A stretch of 64,000 nucleotides of DNA from JAHQVK01 sp036788295 (GCA_036788295.1 DAIQNR010000018.1:13415-77414); one strand, 5' to 3'; positions 49,170-58,673 are shown, numbered from the stretch's first letter. Notes: generated from the sequence alone by a model not told the origin. A program made the numbers and translations.

Positions 49170-51544
49170 CTTTTCTCCCATCCAAGGATTTCGCACAGGA
49201 GCGGCAGCGCGGCGGAGAACGCCTCCGATGGTTCGCTGGCTTGTCCCTCCGAGCCCCGGACCCCCGCCGAACCCCTCCGGATCCTGTCCATGAGCGCCCG
49301 CAGCTCGGGCGGGCTCATGCTGGCGAAGGCCCGGCGGAGCATGGGCAAGAGCGCCACGAGCGCCGATTCTTCGAGGTGGGTCAGCCACCGGTCCACCACC
49401 TCGAGCAGGGCCTCGTCGTGAAGGAGAATGTGTCCGGCGCGGCCGATGAAACCCTCGAGCCACGCGCTCGCCTCGAGCGGCTCGACCGAGGGGGAGAGCG
49501 CCCGGGACAGTTCGTCCGCGGTGCGCCCCTTCTCGATTCGTCCCCGGTCATGCCGCCGCCTCACGGCGTGGCCCCGAAGCAGCGGGCTCGCTTGCTCATC
49601 GCTGGCGACCCGGGCGAACGCGGCGTCGAGATCGTCGAGGAACGAGCGCGGGGACGGGAGCACCCCGGGCCGGTCGAGCACGACCAGCGCCTCGTCGAAG
49701 CGCTCGAGCCCCGCCCGAAGCTCGGCAGCGGTCTCCTCGTCGAGCCCGCGGCAGGCGTGCCCGAGCCCGACGACCGCCAGCTCGACGAGGCCGGCGACCA
49801 GGGCGGCGAGCGCTTCGGTGGGCAGGCGCCGCGCGGTCCCGTAGCGGAGCACGGACGCGAGCGGGGGGACGGCGGCGAGCAGCCCGGGCAGGTCCCCGCT
49901 CGCGGTGGCCTCGGCCTGAATGCGCGCGATTCCGTGGTGGGCGGCGTCGTCGAGCCCAGCGAGCAGGCACGCCTCCACCCGCTCCGCGAGCCGCTGCAGC
50001 GAGGTCTCGGCGTCCAGCGCGGCCCGCGCCCGACCTTCGGCCGCAGATTCGATGGTGGTGCCGTAGACCACGTTCTCGGCGAGCGCGACGCTCGACTCCG
50101 GATCCCAGCGCAGAGTCCAGTTCTCTCGAAAAGTCCCTCTCGAGCCTCCGGCCCCTTCGAGCCGCCCCCAGGAGACTTCGAGCAAGAGCAGGCGGTGAAG
50201 AAGGGTCGATCGGCTCAGACCGCTGTCGGTCCTGAGGTCGAGCGAGAGGGATCGCTCGAGCGCCTCCGGCTTCAGCCGCAAGGACTTTTGCTGCCGGCTG
50301 AGGTCGGCGGCGAGTGGGTTTTGGGGGATGTCGTCGCCGACCGCGCCCACCACCGCGCCGACGTAGAGATCCCGCTCGAGCCGGGCGAGCGGTGGGTTTT
50401 CACCAAAAGCGACGGTGGCCCGGAGGGCCTCGGTGATGAGGTCGAGCCCCGGAAGCGCCACCTCTTCGAGCGCGGCGAGGCCCACCGACAGCCGCTGCGC
50501 CTCGATGAGGCTCGCGGGGGAGGCATCGAGCCCCTGCTCGCGGAGCAGCCGGCCGGCCCGAACCAGCCACCCGGTGACCAGGGCCGAGGTTCGGGCCTCC
50601 CCCCGGGGCGGGAGCCGCTCGCCGACCGTCCACAAGTGCTCGTACCACCCGGGCGCGCGCACCCCGGCTCCGTAGCCCGAGCGGTAGGTCAGGCGGGTGT
50701 TCGTCCACGGAACCCATGTCACCGAGACCTTCGTCGTGGGCAGCCCGGTGAGTTTCGCCCGGTCCACGGCCTTCTTGACCGGAGCGCGGAGGGCCGGGAC
50801 GTGCCAGGCCCCCACCACCGCCGCCACCGGACCGGTGGTCTCGGCGAGCGCGGCCATGCAGGCGAGCCGCATGTGGGCCTCGCGCCGGTTCTCTCGCTCC
50901 TCCTGGCCCGCTCGCTCCCGGAGCGCGGCCATCGCCGTCTCGAGGGCGGAGAAGACCTCGGGGGCGTGGGTTTGCTCTTCGATGAGCTCGTTCCACCACG
51001 CCTCGCCGTCCCCATGCCCGGCCGCGTCGGCGAGCGCCCCGATGGGATCACGTCGAATCGCGTCCTCGACCGGGGCAAACAGCTCGCTTCGCACCTCTTC
51101 TGGCGCCGGGGAATCGTCGAGCGGCGCATCTATCGCCGGGGGATCTCCTGCCTGGTCCGAGTCGGCTCGAGAAGCCTCTTCTTCTTCGCGGTTGAGCGCG
51201 GCAGCGAGGCCATGGCTCGCGGGCAGATCGATGAAGCGGACCGGGCGGCCCCGGGCGAGCGCCCACCGGATCGCCTGCCACTCTGGGCTGAATACCGCAA
51301 ATGGGTAGAAGACGCAGTGCCTTGGCGCCTTCTCGGCGTAGACGAGGAGCGCGACCGGGGGCACGAGGCCGGGCCGGCCGGCGTACTCGAGCACCGGCGT
51401 CGCGTCCGCCGGCCCCTCGACGAGCACCATCTGAGGATCGGCCGCGTCGAGCGCGGCGAGCACCGACCGAGCCGAGCCCGGTCCATGGTGCCGAACCCCG
51501 AACAGATGGAGCCGCTCGGCTCCGGGGGCGGCGCGGGGGCTCAG
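49166..51544 (-). CDS. DUF5682-like protein of MoxR/SWIM cassette
   Basis: About 792 aa. The GTG at 51463 would remove the conserved N-terminal sequence; translated upstream in frame it reads LHLFGVRHHGPGSARS, typical of this family, and no ATG, GTG or TTG precedes it. The likely start is a CTG at 51544 that overlaps the MoxR stop as CTGA. The protein is mainly alpha-helical, with VVGAWHVPALRAPVKK near residue 240 and a long helical-repeat C-terminal half. No catalytic motif is obvious beyond the His-rich RHHGPGS. The family is known mainly from such operons; function unknown. Confidence 0.78.
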   Translation of the reverse strand: MSPRAAPGAERLHLFGVRHHGPGSARSVLAALDAADPQMVLVEGPADATPVLEYAGRPGLVPPVALLVYAEKAPRHCVFYPFAVFSPEWQAIRWALARGRPVRFIDLPASHGLAAALNREEEEASRADSDQAGDPPAIDAPLDDSPAPEEVRSELFAPVEDAIRRDPIGALADAAGHGDGEAWWNELIEEQTHAPEVFSALETAMAALRERAGQEERENRREAHMRLACMAALAETTGPVAAVVGAWHVPALRAPVKKAVDRAKLTGLPTTKVSVTWVPWTNTRLTYRSGYGAGVRAPGWYEHLWTVGERLPPRGEARTSALVTGWLVRAGRLLREQGLDASPASLIEAQRLSVGLAALEEVALPGLDLITEALRATVAFGENPPLARLERDLYVGAVVGAVGDDIPQNPLAADLSRQQKSLRLKPEALERSLSLDLRTDSGLSRSTLLHRLLLLEVSWGRLEGAGGSRGTFRENWTLRWDPESSVALAENVVYGTTIESAAEGRARAALDAETSLQRLAERVEACLLAGLDDAAHHGIARIQAEATASGDLPGLLAAVPPLASVLRYGTARRLPTEALAALVAGLVELAVVGLGHACRGLDEETAAELRAGLERFDEALVVLDRPGVLPSPRSFLDDLDAAFARVASDEQASPLLRGHAVRRRHDRGRIEKGRTADELSRALSPSVEPLEASAWLEGFIGRAGHILLHDEALLEVVDRWLTHLEESALVALLPMLRRAFASMSPPELRALMDRIRRGSAGVRGSEGQASEPSEAFSAALPLLCEILGWEKR

Positions 51545-52620
51545 ATCACCTCCCGAAGGGCGCGGTAGAGGTCCCGCCAGTCTTGGCGCTCCCGGACGAC
51601 AACTTCGAGGTATTCCTGAAGGACGACCCGATCTTGCACCGGATCCTTCACGATGGCGCCGACGAGGTTCGGGGCGAGCGCGTCGGCGTCGATCTCTCCG
51701 TCCCCGAAGTGGGCGGCGTGGGCCCAGGCTCCGATGAGGACCGCGATCCCTTCGGCGACCGACAAGGTCCCGCTCGGGCTCTTCACCTTCAGCTTGCCGT
51801 CGATGGTCTGGCCGTCGCGAAGCTCCCGAAACAACGTCACAACCCGCGCGATCTCTCGTTCGGCGGGCCGGATCTCGGGCAGTTTCAGCCCCGCGCCCAT
51901 CTCGGCCACCCGCTTCGCGATGATGCTGGCCTCCTCCTCGGCGCTGTCCGGCAGCGGCAGCACCACCACGTTGAACCGCCGCTTCAGCGCCGAGGACATG
52001 TCATTGACGCCCTTGTCGCGGTTGTTGGCGGTGGCGATGACGTTGAAGCCCCGCGCCGCATGCACGGCGGTGTCGAGCTCGGGGATGGGCATCATCTTCT
52101 CCGAGAGCAGGGTGATGAGCGTGTCCTGCACGTCGCTGCCCATCCGGGTGAGCTCCTCGAGCCGGACCAGCTTGCCCTCCTCCATCGCGCTCAGGACCGG
52201 AGTGGACACCAGCGCGGCCCGGCTCGGCCCGTGGGCGAGGAGCTGGGCGTAGTTCCAGCCGTACCTGACTTGCGGCTCGTCGGTGCCCGCCGTGCACTGG
52301 ATGATGCGCTGGCTGTCCCCGCAAATCGCGGCCGCGAGGTGCTCGCTCACCCAAGACTTCGCCGTCCCCGGGACCCCGAGCAAGAGCAGCGCCCGGTCGG
52401 TGGCGAGCGTGGCCACCGCGGTCTGGATGAGCCGGCGGTTTCCAACATACTTCGCCGAAATTTGGGTTCCGTCGGGCAGCGTCCCCCCGAGAAGATAGGT
52501 GAGCGCCGCCTGCGGGCTCATCCGCCACCCCGGGGGGCGCTCCCGCTCGTCGCTTCGCTCGAGCGCCGCCAGCTCGGCCGCAAACAGGGTTTCGGAGGGA
52601 AGGCGGAGGTTTTCGGTCAT
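51541..52620 (-). CDS. MoxR-type AAA+ ATPase
   Basis: 359 aa. Walker A GVPGTAKSW, Walker B LVRLEEL, sensor-1 region VIATANNRDKG and an arginine-finger segment SSALKRRF define an active AAA+ module; the loop GTDEPQVRYGWNYAQLLAHG is typical of MoxR partners of VWA proteins. It is expected to hexamerise and act as a chaperone or disassembly motor together with the VWA protein. Its ATG overlaps the stop of the upstream gene, and its stop overlaps the next gene. Confidence 0.92.
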   Translation of the reverse strand: MTENLRLPSETLFAAELAALERSDERERPPGWRMSPQAALTYLLGGTLPDGTQISAKYVGNRRLIQTAVATLATDRALLLLGVPGTAKSWVSEHLAAAICGDSQRIIQCTAGTDEPQVRYGWNYAQLLAHGPSRAALVSTPVLSAMEEGKLVRLEELTRMGSDVQDTLITLLSEKMMPIPELDTAVHAARGFNVIATANNRDKGVNDMSSALKRRFNVVVLPLPDSAEEEASIIAKRVAEMGAGLKLPEIRPAEREIARVVTLFRELRDGQTIDGKLKVKSPSGTLSVAEGIAVLIGAWAHAAHFGDGEIDADALAPNLVGAIVKDPVQDRVVLQEYLEVVVRERQDWRDLYRALREVI

Positions 52621-53909
52621 GGGAGGCTCCGGTCGGCGGCAAGGAGGGCCAAAACGAGGACCACCCAAGGGTCCTCGAGGAGGGGGTGGCCCGGAGGCAG
52701 GGAGGGAATCAACCGCTCGATGGCCCTTTCACCGAGCAGCTGAACCGCCCGGCCGGGGAGCTGGTTCGGCCCGACGACAGCGGCGAAGGCCTCACCCACA
52801 TCCTCGGGCCAAAGTCCCTCGAACCGCGCTTCGAGCAGGCCGATGAGCGGCGCGATCCGCTGTTTCTGGCGGGCCACCGGGATGGCCGGGAGGTGCCGCT
52901 CGAGATGGGCCGGGTCCAGGGTGTTGTCCGATTCGAGCACGCAAAACCAATCGACCGGATCGTTCTTGACCAGCGCGCGCACGAGCTGGTCGTCGTCGGC
53001 CCGGATCGCGGCGGCCATGAAAACCGCGTCGAGCGGCGCGGGCAGGGCCGGGGCAGCGGCGAGGTACCGGTCGCGGTCGAGGCCGACCGCCTCGAGGAGG
53101 TCGCCGAGCGGGAGCCCGGCGGCCGCGGCGACGGACGGGGCCCCCTTCTCGATCCGGACCTGCAGGCCGAAGATCGGGCTCCTCTTCAGCTCGCAGTCTT
53201 CCGCGAGCCGCGCCACCCGGGCCCGGTTGGCTTCGGTGCCCGAAAACCGGCCGAGCAGGGCCTCTGCCTCCGCCCGCACCGTCTTGCTGCGGTCCTTGGC
53301 CGCGTCCTCGAGAAAGGAGCGGTCGCCCGGTCCGAGCCGCTCGGCCAGGGCCAAAATCGCGCCCGCCCGGGCCGTAGGATTGAGCTGCTTGAACGCCGCT
53401 TCGAGCCGGACCCGAGCCCCGTCCGGATCCCGTCTCCGCTCCTCGAGGAGCGCCGCTTCGACCCGCTTCGGCGGCAGAAGGGTGAGGTCCGCCTCCGGCT
53501 CGGCGATCCCGAGCGCATCTCGGTCGGCCGGGTCGAGCAGCCGAGGGTGCTTGCCCGCGGCGGGGCCCACCAAGGCGAGATCAAAAGGATGCAGGCGCCG
53601 CTTCTTTCGCCGAAGGTACAGCAGCGTCGCTCGGACGGTGGCTGGCTCCGAAGAGCGCAACAACTCCTGCACGGCGTTTCGCGCGGCGGCGGGGACGAAG
53701 GCGTCGGCCCTCTGCTCGGCCGCCGCCGGAAGCGGCACCACTGGACCGGTTCGGGACAGCCGCCCGTGCTGCGCGGCGAGCGCGATCGATCCGAGCAGCA
53801 GCCGGTCTACGGTGCCGGCGAGCGCCGCGAATTCGGGTGGGATGGCCGGGGGCCGGCGCGCGGTCCCGAGCATGAGGCTCGACCGAAACGCCTCGATGGT
53901 CCCCGTCAT
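52617..53909 (-). CDS. DUF5691-like helical-repeat protein
   Basis: 430 aa from the ATG at 53909. It is all-helical, HEAT-like: repeated pairs such as LEAAFKQLNPTARAGAILAL and DRSFLEDAAKDRSKTVRAEA. The N-terminus, TIEAFRSSLMLGTARRPPAI, resembles DUF5691 proteins, which accompany SWIM and MoxR genes. A client-binding or scaffold role fits. It overlaps both neighbours by 4 bp. Confidence 0.8.
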   Translation of the reverse strand: MTGTIEAFRSSLMLGTARRPPAIPPEFAALAGTVDRLLLGSIALAAQHGRLSRTGPVVPLPAAAEQRADAFVPAAARNAVQELLRSSEPATVRATLLYLRRKKRRLHPFDLALVGPAAGKHPRLLDPADRDALGIAEPEADLTLLPPKRVEAALLEERRRDPDGARVRLEAAFKQLNPTARAGAILALAERLGPGDRSFLEDAAKDRSKTVRAEAEALLGRFSGTEANRARVARLAEDCELKRSPIFGLQVRIEKGAPSVAAAAGLPLGDLLEAVGLDRDRYLAAAPALPAPLDAVFMAAAIRADDDQLVRALVKNDPVDWFCVLESDNTLDPAHLERHLPAIPVARQKQRIAPLIGLLEARFEGLWPEDVGEAFAAVVGPNQLPGRAVQLLGERAIERLIPSLPPGHPLLEDPWVVLVLALLAADRSLP

Positions 53910-55324
53910 CTGTGGCTCCGCTCCGACCACGGGCCGATCGCGGTGTCGGCCCACAGGACGGTGAGAGCCCAGCCGTCCCACAGCCCGAGCGCGTGCCTCA
54001 CCGGGAGCCCGGCGAGCGGTTTCAGCTCCGTTTGCTGGGCGGCGGCCACCGGGAGGGTCGCGGCGCCGTCGGTCAAGACCACATCGCCGCTCGGGGCGAG
54101 CGCGATGGCGCCGGGGCCAGCGGAGACCGGCCATGTATCGAGCCACGGGGAGGCCACCGTCCGCGCTCGGTAGTCCTCGAGCGCCGCGGAGAGGGTTTGA
54201 AACGGCTCTGGGCGTCGAGCTTCGCCGGGGGGATCGAAGCGGCCATCGTCGCGCTCGGCGATCAGCGCGCGCAGCGGGCAGGCCGATGGATAGAAGACGA
54301 GCCTTGCCCCCATACGATCTTCAGGCAGGAACGGAGAGACGACCCGCCCTGCGGTGCTCGGGTGGTGGTCGATGAGCACGGCGAAGCGAGGGAGTTCGGG
54401 GGATCCGGGGTCAACCCGAACGAACCAACTCTCGACCCGCTGCAGGTGGTCGGCCTGCACCTCGGTGCGGGCTCCGAAGCACATCCATGAACCCTCGACC
54501 CGAGCGGCGGCCGGATCCTCGAGCACATCTTCCTTCTTCGTCGGGATGCCCACCAAGCGGCGCACGTCGGCGGCGAGCGGCGCGGGGAGCTTGTCGAGCC
54601 GCCGGTAGGCCTCGGCGAGGAGGTGGAGCTGGCCGAGCGCCTCGAGCGCGGCCGCCGGCCGGGCCGAGGGCGGCCGCTCGAGCAAGGTCGCCGGCAGCTG
54701 GTCCACCCGCCCGGCGAGCGCGGGCGCCTTCGCGTCCACCAATCGGCGGGCGAGCGTCCGGCATCGGTCGTGCATCCCTCCAAAAAACGCCCCCAACCCC
54801 TGGGCGAAGACGTCGAGCAGCCACCGGTCGCTGTCGTCGAGGCCGGCCAATATCGCCTCGTGGCGGGCCAATTTCGACCGCTGGGCCGCATCGGCCCGCC
54901 GTGCCGCCGCCTCCGCGTCCTCCGGCTTCTCCCTGGACTGAAGGTCGGCGGTCAGCGCCGAAGCGCTCTTTCCCACCGCCACGGTCGAGGTCTTCGGCTT
55001 TCGTCGCCCCACCCAGTCCGACACCCAAGGCGGCACCGCCGCCTCGGCGACGTCGTTGGGCCTATCCAAGAACAGCCACATGAGCCCGAGCACATGTTTG
55101 CAGGGAAACTTGCGGGAGGGGCAGGTGCACTTGTAGCCGAGATCCGCGAGGTCGGCCATCGCCCGGTAGGGATTGGCCCCCGAGCCCTGGCACTCCCCCC
55201 ATAGCAGGCGCCCGCCGTTGTGGCCGCGGACCGGCCACTTCTCCTTCCGTCGGAGCTTGCCGGCGGCGGTCAGGCTCGCCTGGTCCGGTGCGAGCTGCTC
55301 GATCTGTCGAATGTCGAGCCCCAT
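53906..55324 (-). CDS. SWIM zinc-finger protein of MoxR cassette
   Basis: 472 aa from the ATG at 55324. The SWIM motif CTCPSRKFPCKHVLGLMW (CxC...CxH) lies near residue 70; SWIM domains bind zinc and act in DNA or protein interaction. The rest (~110-470) has a helical part and a beta-rich end with several Asp/Arg-rich strands. It is the first gene of the five-gene operon. Homologues adjoin DUF5691 and MoxR genes in many bacteria. Confidence 0.88.
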   Translation of the reverse strand: MGLDIRQIEQLAPDQASLTAAGKLRRKEKWPVRGHNGGRLLWGECQGSGANPYRAMADLADLGYKCTCPSRKFPCKHVLGLMWLFLDRPNDVAEAAVPPWVSDWVGRRKPKTSTVAVGKSASALTADLQSREKPEDAEAAARRADAAQRSKLARHEAILAGLDDSDRWLLDVFAQGLGAFFGGMHDRCRTLARRLVDAKAPALAGRVDQLPATLLERPPSARPAAALEALGQLHLLAEAYRRLDKLPAPLAADVRRLVGIPTKKEDVLEDPAAARVEGSWMCFGARTEVQADHLQRVESWFVRVDPGSPELPRFAVLIDHHPSTAGRVVSPFLPEDRMGARLVFYPSACPLRALIAERDDGRFDPPGEARRPEPFQTLSAALEDYRARTVASPWLDTWPVSAGPGAIALAPSGDVVLTDGAATLPVAAAQQTELKPLAGLPVRHALGLWDGWALTVLWADTAIGPWSERSHR

Positions 55325-55372
55325 CGCCGCGGTCCTGCTGCTACCCGAACCAGGGGAGGGGGGCAAGGAGGG

Positions 55373-55759
55373 TCACTGCGGGGTCCGGGACACGAGGGCG
55401 ATCGGGCCGACGAGACCCCAGAAAACGTCGTCGTCGCAGTTTTCGAGCACCGGCGTGGAGCCGCCGACGTCGGCCTCGCGCACGGCGGCGCGGTACCGCA
55501 CCGTCTCGAATTGCGGCTCCTCGAGCGGGTCGTCGAACGGGTACATCGCGGCCACTTCGAGCAGGCCGGCCTCCGGGTGCCGCCAAAGGATCGGCAAGGT
55601 CTCTTCCCCCCGCATCGGCGACCGGGAGTAGAGAAATCCGGTCCCGTCGGGGCGGATCGACAAGCGGTCTTGCATCAGGCCGTCGAAGCTACCGAGGAAG
55701 GTCCCCCACAGGCCAATCGGCGGTCCATCCACCGCCCACTGAAGCTCGGGCACGGTCAC
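55373..55759 (-). CDS. Small protein coupled to toxin-like gene, possible immunity protein
   Basis: 128 aa, not recognised. Its ATG overlaps the stop of the 577-aa gene (ATGA at 55756-55759). It is compact, beta-rich and acidic (DRLSIRPDGTGFLYSRSPMR, MYPFDDPLEEPQFETVRYRA), with no signal peptide. A small acidic partner directly downstream of a toxin-like protein is the usual place for an immunity protein; this is inference only. Confidence 0.6.
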   Translation of the reverse strand: MTVPELQWAVDGPPIGLWGTFLGSFDGLMQDRLSIRPDGTGFLYSRSPMRGEETLPILWRHPEAGLLEVAAMYPFDDPLEEPQFETVRYRAAVREADVGGSTPVLENCDDDVFWGLVGPIALVSRTPQ

Positions 55760-57489
55760 CGTCCTGCGGGCACGTCGATCGGGGGCCTCGTGACGACCAG
55801 GTCGTACAAGGCCTCCGCCGCCGCCTCACCAGCGAAGTATCCGATCGCTCCGGCGCCCACCGTGATGAGCCCGTACCCGGCCCAGCCCCACGGCCCGGCG
55901 GCGAGCAGGGGCGCGGCTTTCGCCGCGGCCACGCCCCCGGCGCCGGTCGCTCCCGCCCAGCCTCCGGCGACGATCGCGCCCTCCCGGAGCCGGTCCTCGG
56001 CCTGATATATGCGGTAGCCGTCGGCGGCGAGGCCGGCGATGACGAGCACCCGGCCCCCTACCCGAAAGGCGCCCTGCACCCGGCCCTGCCACCGCTGCTC
56101 TGTGGCGAGCCGCTCCGCCGCCTCGAGCACCGGGCGCTCCACCGGCTGCCCGGTGCGCTGGATGACGTCCACGAGCGCGGCGGCGCCGCCTCGGATCTGC
56201 ACCGCGCTCGGGCGGCTGGTGAGCATGAACTGCCCGTTTCCGCTCCGGCTGAACCGGCTGTTTTCGAGATGCACTCGGCCGACCCCGCTCTGCGAGCGCG
56301 CCACCTGCTCCCCCACTTCTTGCCACATCGCCCGTTCGGCGATGGCGTTCGCGTTGCGGGCGATGATGTTCTGGGCGCGGCGCGAAAGCGGAGCGTCGGC
56401 CGCGACCCCGTTGCGGGTTCGGTACTGCTGCTCGGCCAGGGTGCGCGCGCCCTCCATCTGTCGGTCGAAGATGCGGGTGAGATCCGCCTCTCGAAATTCG
56501 ATCGTTCCTCGGGGAGCTTCGATGTCCACGGGGATGGTCACCGGGTTTTGGGCCCCCCGCCCCACGTGGGGCTGGCCTTCGGTCACGAACCACTGCACGC
56601 CGCCAAGCCCCAGCTCCGGGCGGAACGCGGGCCGGCCGTCGGTCATCGTCTCGAGGATGCGCAGCGCGGTCTCGGCCGCCGTCCCGTGCTGTCCGGTGAC
56701 CACGTTGGTGAAGCTCGGGAGGGCGAGCCCAGCGCCGGCGGCGCCGAGCTGGCCGTCGATCGGGTCCTGGTCGGCGACCGCCATCGAGGCGATGGCGGCG
56801 AGGCCGGGCTCGGCGGCGATGCGCTCCGCCCGCGCTTCGGGATCGAGGGAGAGCACCTCGCGAACGGTGGACGCCGGCGCCGCGCCCACCTCCGCGTACG
56901 CGGGGCCTCGGTCTCTTCCGACCCCCTGCTCGGCCGCCCAGGCCTCCGCGCTCGCGTGGGGCCAGGCCCGAACGTTGGAAAGCGGCGGCCCGTCGTTCGG
57001 ATCCCACACCCGGCCCGAGCCCGGATCCCGAATCAGGACGTGCCCGGCGCCGTCCGGGTTGCCCTGCTCGGCGCTTCGGCGGTCGTCCATGAACACCAAT
57101 TCGTGGTGGTCCCTGGCGGTGGTCGCCGCGAGCTCGAGGCAGTTCGCCTCGCCATCCCCGAGCACCTCGGTCTTCAGGGTCGTTGGCCGCGGATCGAGCC
57201 GCCGCCCCACGTCCGCGGCCAAGAGCCTCTCCTCCGCCTGCGCCCGCTCTCGCGCCGCCGCGACCCGCTGAGGCGCCGGAGGCTCCCGCTTCGCCTCGAG
57301 CGGACCGGAAGCCGCCTTCTCGCGGGCCCTCTCTGGGACCTTCTCCCGCGCCGGTTCGCCACCGCGGGCCGGCTCGAAACGAGATTCTCGGGCCGGCTCG
57401 GCCGCCGCACGAGGTTCAAACGAAGAAGCCGCGCGCACCACGCTCAGTATATCGACGCCGCCGCCGCTCGAGTTGCCCCGAAGCGGCAT
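55756..57489 (-). CDS. Toxin-like protein: papain/transglutaminase-like region and glycine-zipper C-terminus
   Basis: 577 aa from the ATG at 57489. Residues ~15-85 are a disordered Ala/Glu/Arg/Pro-rich N-terminus. A possible cysteine-protease or transglutaminase-like core follows (~100-165): DGEANCLELAATTA with the Cys, GAGHVLIRDP with His and RVWDPNDGPP with Asp. The middle is unassigned. The C-terminal ~95 residues are a Gly/Ala-rich hydrophobic region (IVAGGWAGATGAGGVAAAKA, GYGLITVGAGAIGYFAG), like the glycine-zipper tails of polymorphic or membrane-active toxins. No signal peptide. A 128-aa gene overlaps its stop. A contact-dependent effector is plausible but unproven. Confidence 0.55.
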   Translation of the reverse strand: MPLRGNSSGGGVDILSVVRAASSFEPRAAAEPARESRFEPARGGEPAREKVPERAREKAASGPLEAKREPPAPQRVAAARERAQAEERLLAADVGRRLDPRPTTLKTEVLGDGEANCLELAATTARDHHELVFMDDRRSAEQGNPDGAGHVLIRDPGSGRVWDPNDGPPLSNVRAWPHASAEAWAAEQGVGRDRGPAYAEVGAAPASTVREVLSLDPEARAERIAAEPGLAAIASMAVADQDPIDGQLGAAGAGLALPSFTNVVTGQHGTAAETALRILETMTDGRPAFRPELGLGGVQWFVTEGQPHVGRGAQNPVTIPVDIEAPRGTIEFREADLTRIFDRQMEGARTLAEQQYRTRNGVAADAPLSRRAQNIIARNANAIAERAMWQEVGEQVARSQSGVGRVHLENSRFSRSGNGQFMLTSRPSAVQIRGGAAALVDVIQRTGQPVERPVLEAAERLATEQRWQGRVQGAFRVGGRVLVIAGLAADGYRIYQAEDRLREGAIVAGGWAGATGAGGVAAAKAAPLLAAGPWGWAGYGLITVGAGAIGYFAGEAAAEALYDLVVTRPPIDVPAGR

Positions 57490-57500
57490 CGGGCTCGGAT

Positions 57501-58646
57501 TCACGCGCCCGCAGGGCCCCGGTAGAGCCGGCGCCAAAGGGCCTCCAGGGGGCCAAAGCGAAACCGGCTCGTCCACCACCAAGCGAGGCCGAGCTGAAGA
57601 CCCCACAAAAACGGCGGCGCCAGCATCAGCCCTGCTCGGCTCCAGTTTCCAAACTGCCCGAACCCCTGCCCGCCAAAGACGGCGAGGCCCACGACGGACT
57701 GCATGATGTACGCGCTGAACGCGACCCGGCCGAGGCGGCCCACCGCCTCGACCCACTGCGAAGACGAAAAGCGCCGAGCGAGGTGCGCGATCCCGAGCCC
57801 GAGGCCCGCCGTCACCCCCACCGCGCCGAGCTCGTGAAGAGCCTGAGCGAACAGCCAGGGTTCGAGCGCGAAATTCGAGCGCCACTGAACCGCGATTCCG
57901 GCAGCCGTAAGGCAAAACCCGGCCAAGAACCCGGTCCAGCCCCACCCGTACGCGATCCCCCGGCCCTCGAAGACGCCGGCGCGAATTGCAGCCATGCCGA
58001 GCAGGATGCACCCCCCGGCCCGCCACCCAGCGTCGAGCAGCGTGCCCACCACCTGGTTGTCGAAGGCCAAGGCGGCGCGCACCGGGAGCTGGCTCAGCCA
58101 GCCGCCTCGAAAGGCGGCGAGCTCCGCCTCGAGCCCCTCCGCCGTGTAATGCCGGTGCAAATCTGCGAGCAGCCACGGGGGAAGAACGTCGAACGAGAGC
58201 GCGGCGACCGCCATCATGAGCGGCCCGATGAGCAGGAGCGCGGCGCCGACGCCCGCCTGTCGGCCCGGGCTCCAGGTGCGCGCGGGCAGAACCAGCAATC
58301 CCACCGTCCCATAGGTAAATAGGATGTCCCCATAGAACAGAAAGGGGCCATGCGCCGCGCCGAACAAGGCCAGCCACAACAGCCGGGGCCGGGCGTGAGG
58401 GCCGTCGCCGGCCAAGACGAGCGAGGCTCCAAATAGAAGCGAGAACAGGCTCAGGAACTTGAGGTCGAAGAAGAGGCGGCCAAGGACCCAGGCCAAGCCA
58501 TTCAGGCCCTCGAGGCTTCCGTACACGGTCGGGTTCAGGTAGGCGGCGTGGGGCATGGCGAAGGCCTGGATGTTCATCACCAGGATGCCGAGCAGGGCGA
58601 AGCCACGCAGCACGTCGATTTCAAGGATTCGGCTCGAACGGCTCAC
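57501..58646 (-). CDS. DUF418 family membrane protein
   Basis: 381 aa from the GTG at 58646; the open frame upstream overlaps the divergent regulator gene. It starts with the DUF418 signature RILEIDVLRGFALLGILVMN and has about ten membrane helices, with LFSLLFGAS and a terminal FGPLEALWRRLYRG, the usual DUF418 ending. The family is thought to be transport- or acyl-transfer-related, but its function is not established. It is divergent from a TetR gene with an inverted repeat between, so it is probably the regulator's target. Confidence 0.88.
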   Translation of the reverse strand: MSRSSRILEIDVLRGFALLGILVMNIQAFAMPHAAYLNPTVYGSLEGLNGLAWVLGRLFFDLKFLSLFSLLFGASLVLAGDGPHARPRLLWLALFGAAHGPFLFYGDILFTYGTVGLLVLPARTWSPGRQAGVGAALLLIGPLMMAVAALSFDVLPPWLLADLHRHYTAEGLEAELAAFRGGWLSQLPVRAALAFDNQVVGTLLDAGWRAGGCILLGMAAIRAGVFEGRGIAYGWGWTGFLAGFCLTAAGIAVQWRSNFALEPWLFAQALHELGAVGVTAGLGLGIAHLARRFSSSQWVEAVGRLGRVAFSAYIMQSVVGLAVFGGQGFGQFGNWSRAGLMLAPPFLWGLQLGLAWWWTSRFRFGPLEALWRRLYRGPAGA

Positions 58647-58652
58647 GAGCCG

Positions 58653-58673
58653 AACATACGAGCTTTTGCTCGT
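58653..58673. promoter_or_regulatory. Candidate TetR operator overlapping a -10 box
   Basis: ACGAGC-TTTT-GCTCGT (58658-58673) is a 6-bp-arm inverted repeat between the divergent DUF418 and TetR genes. On the minus strand TATGTT (58653-58658) lies 6 nt before the DUF418 GTG and touches the repeat, so a bound repressor would block that promoter. Confidence 0.55.
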
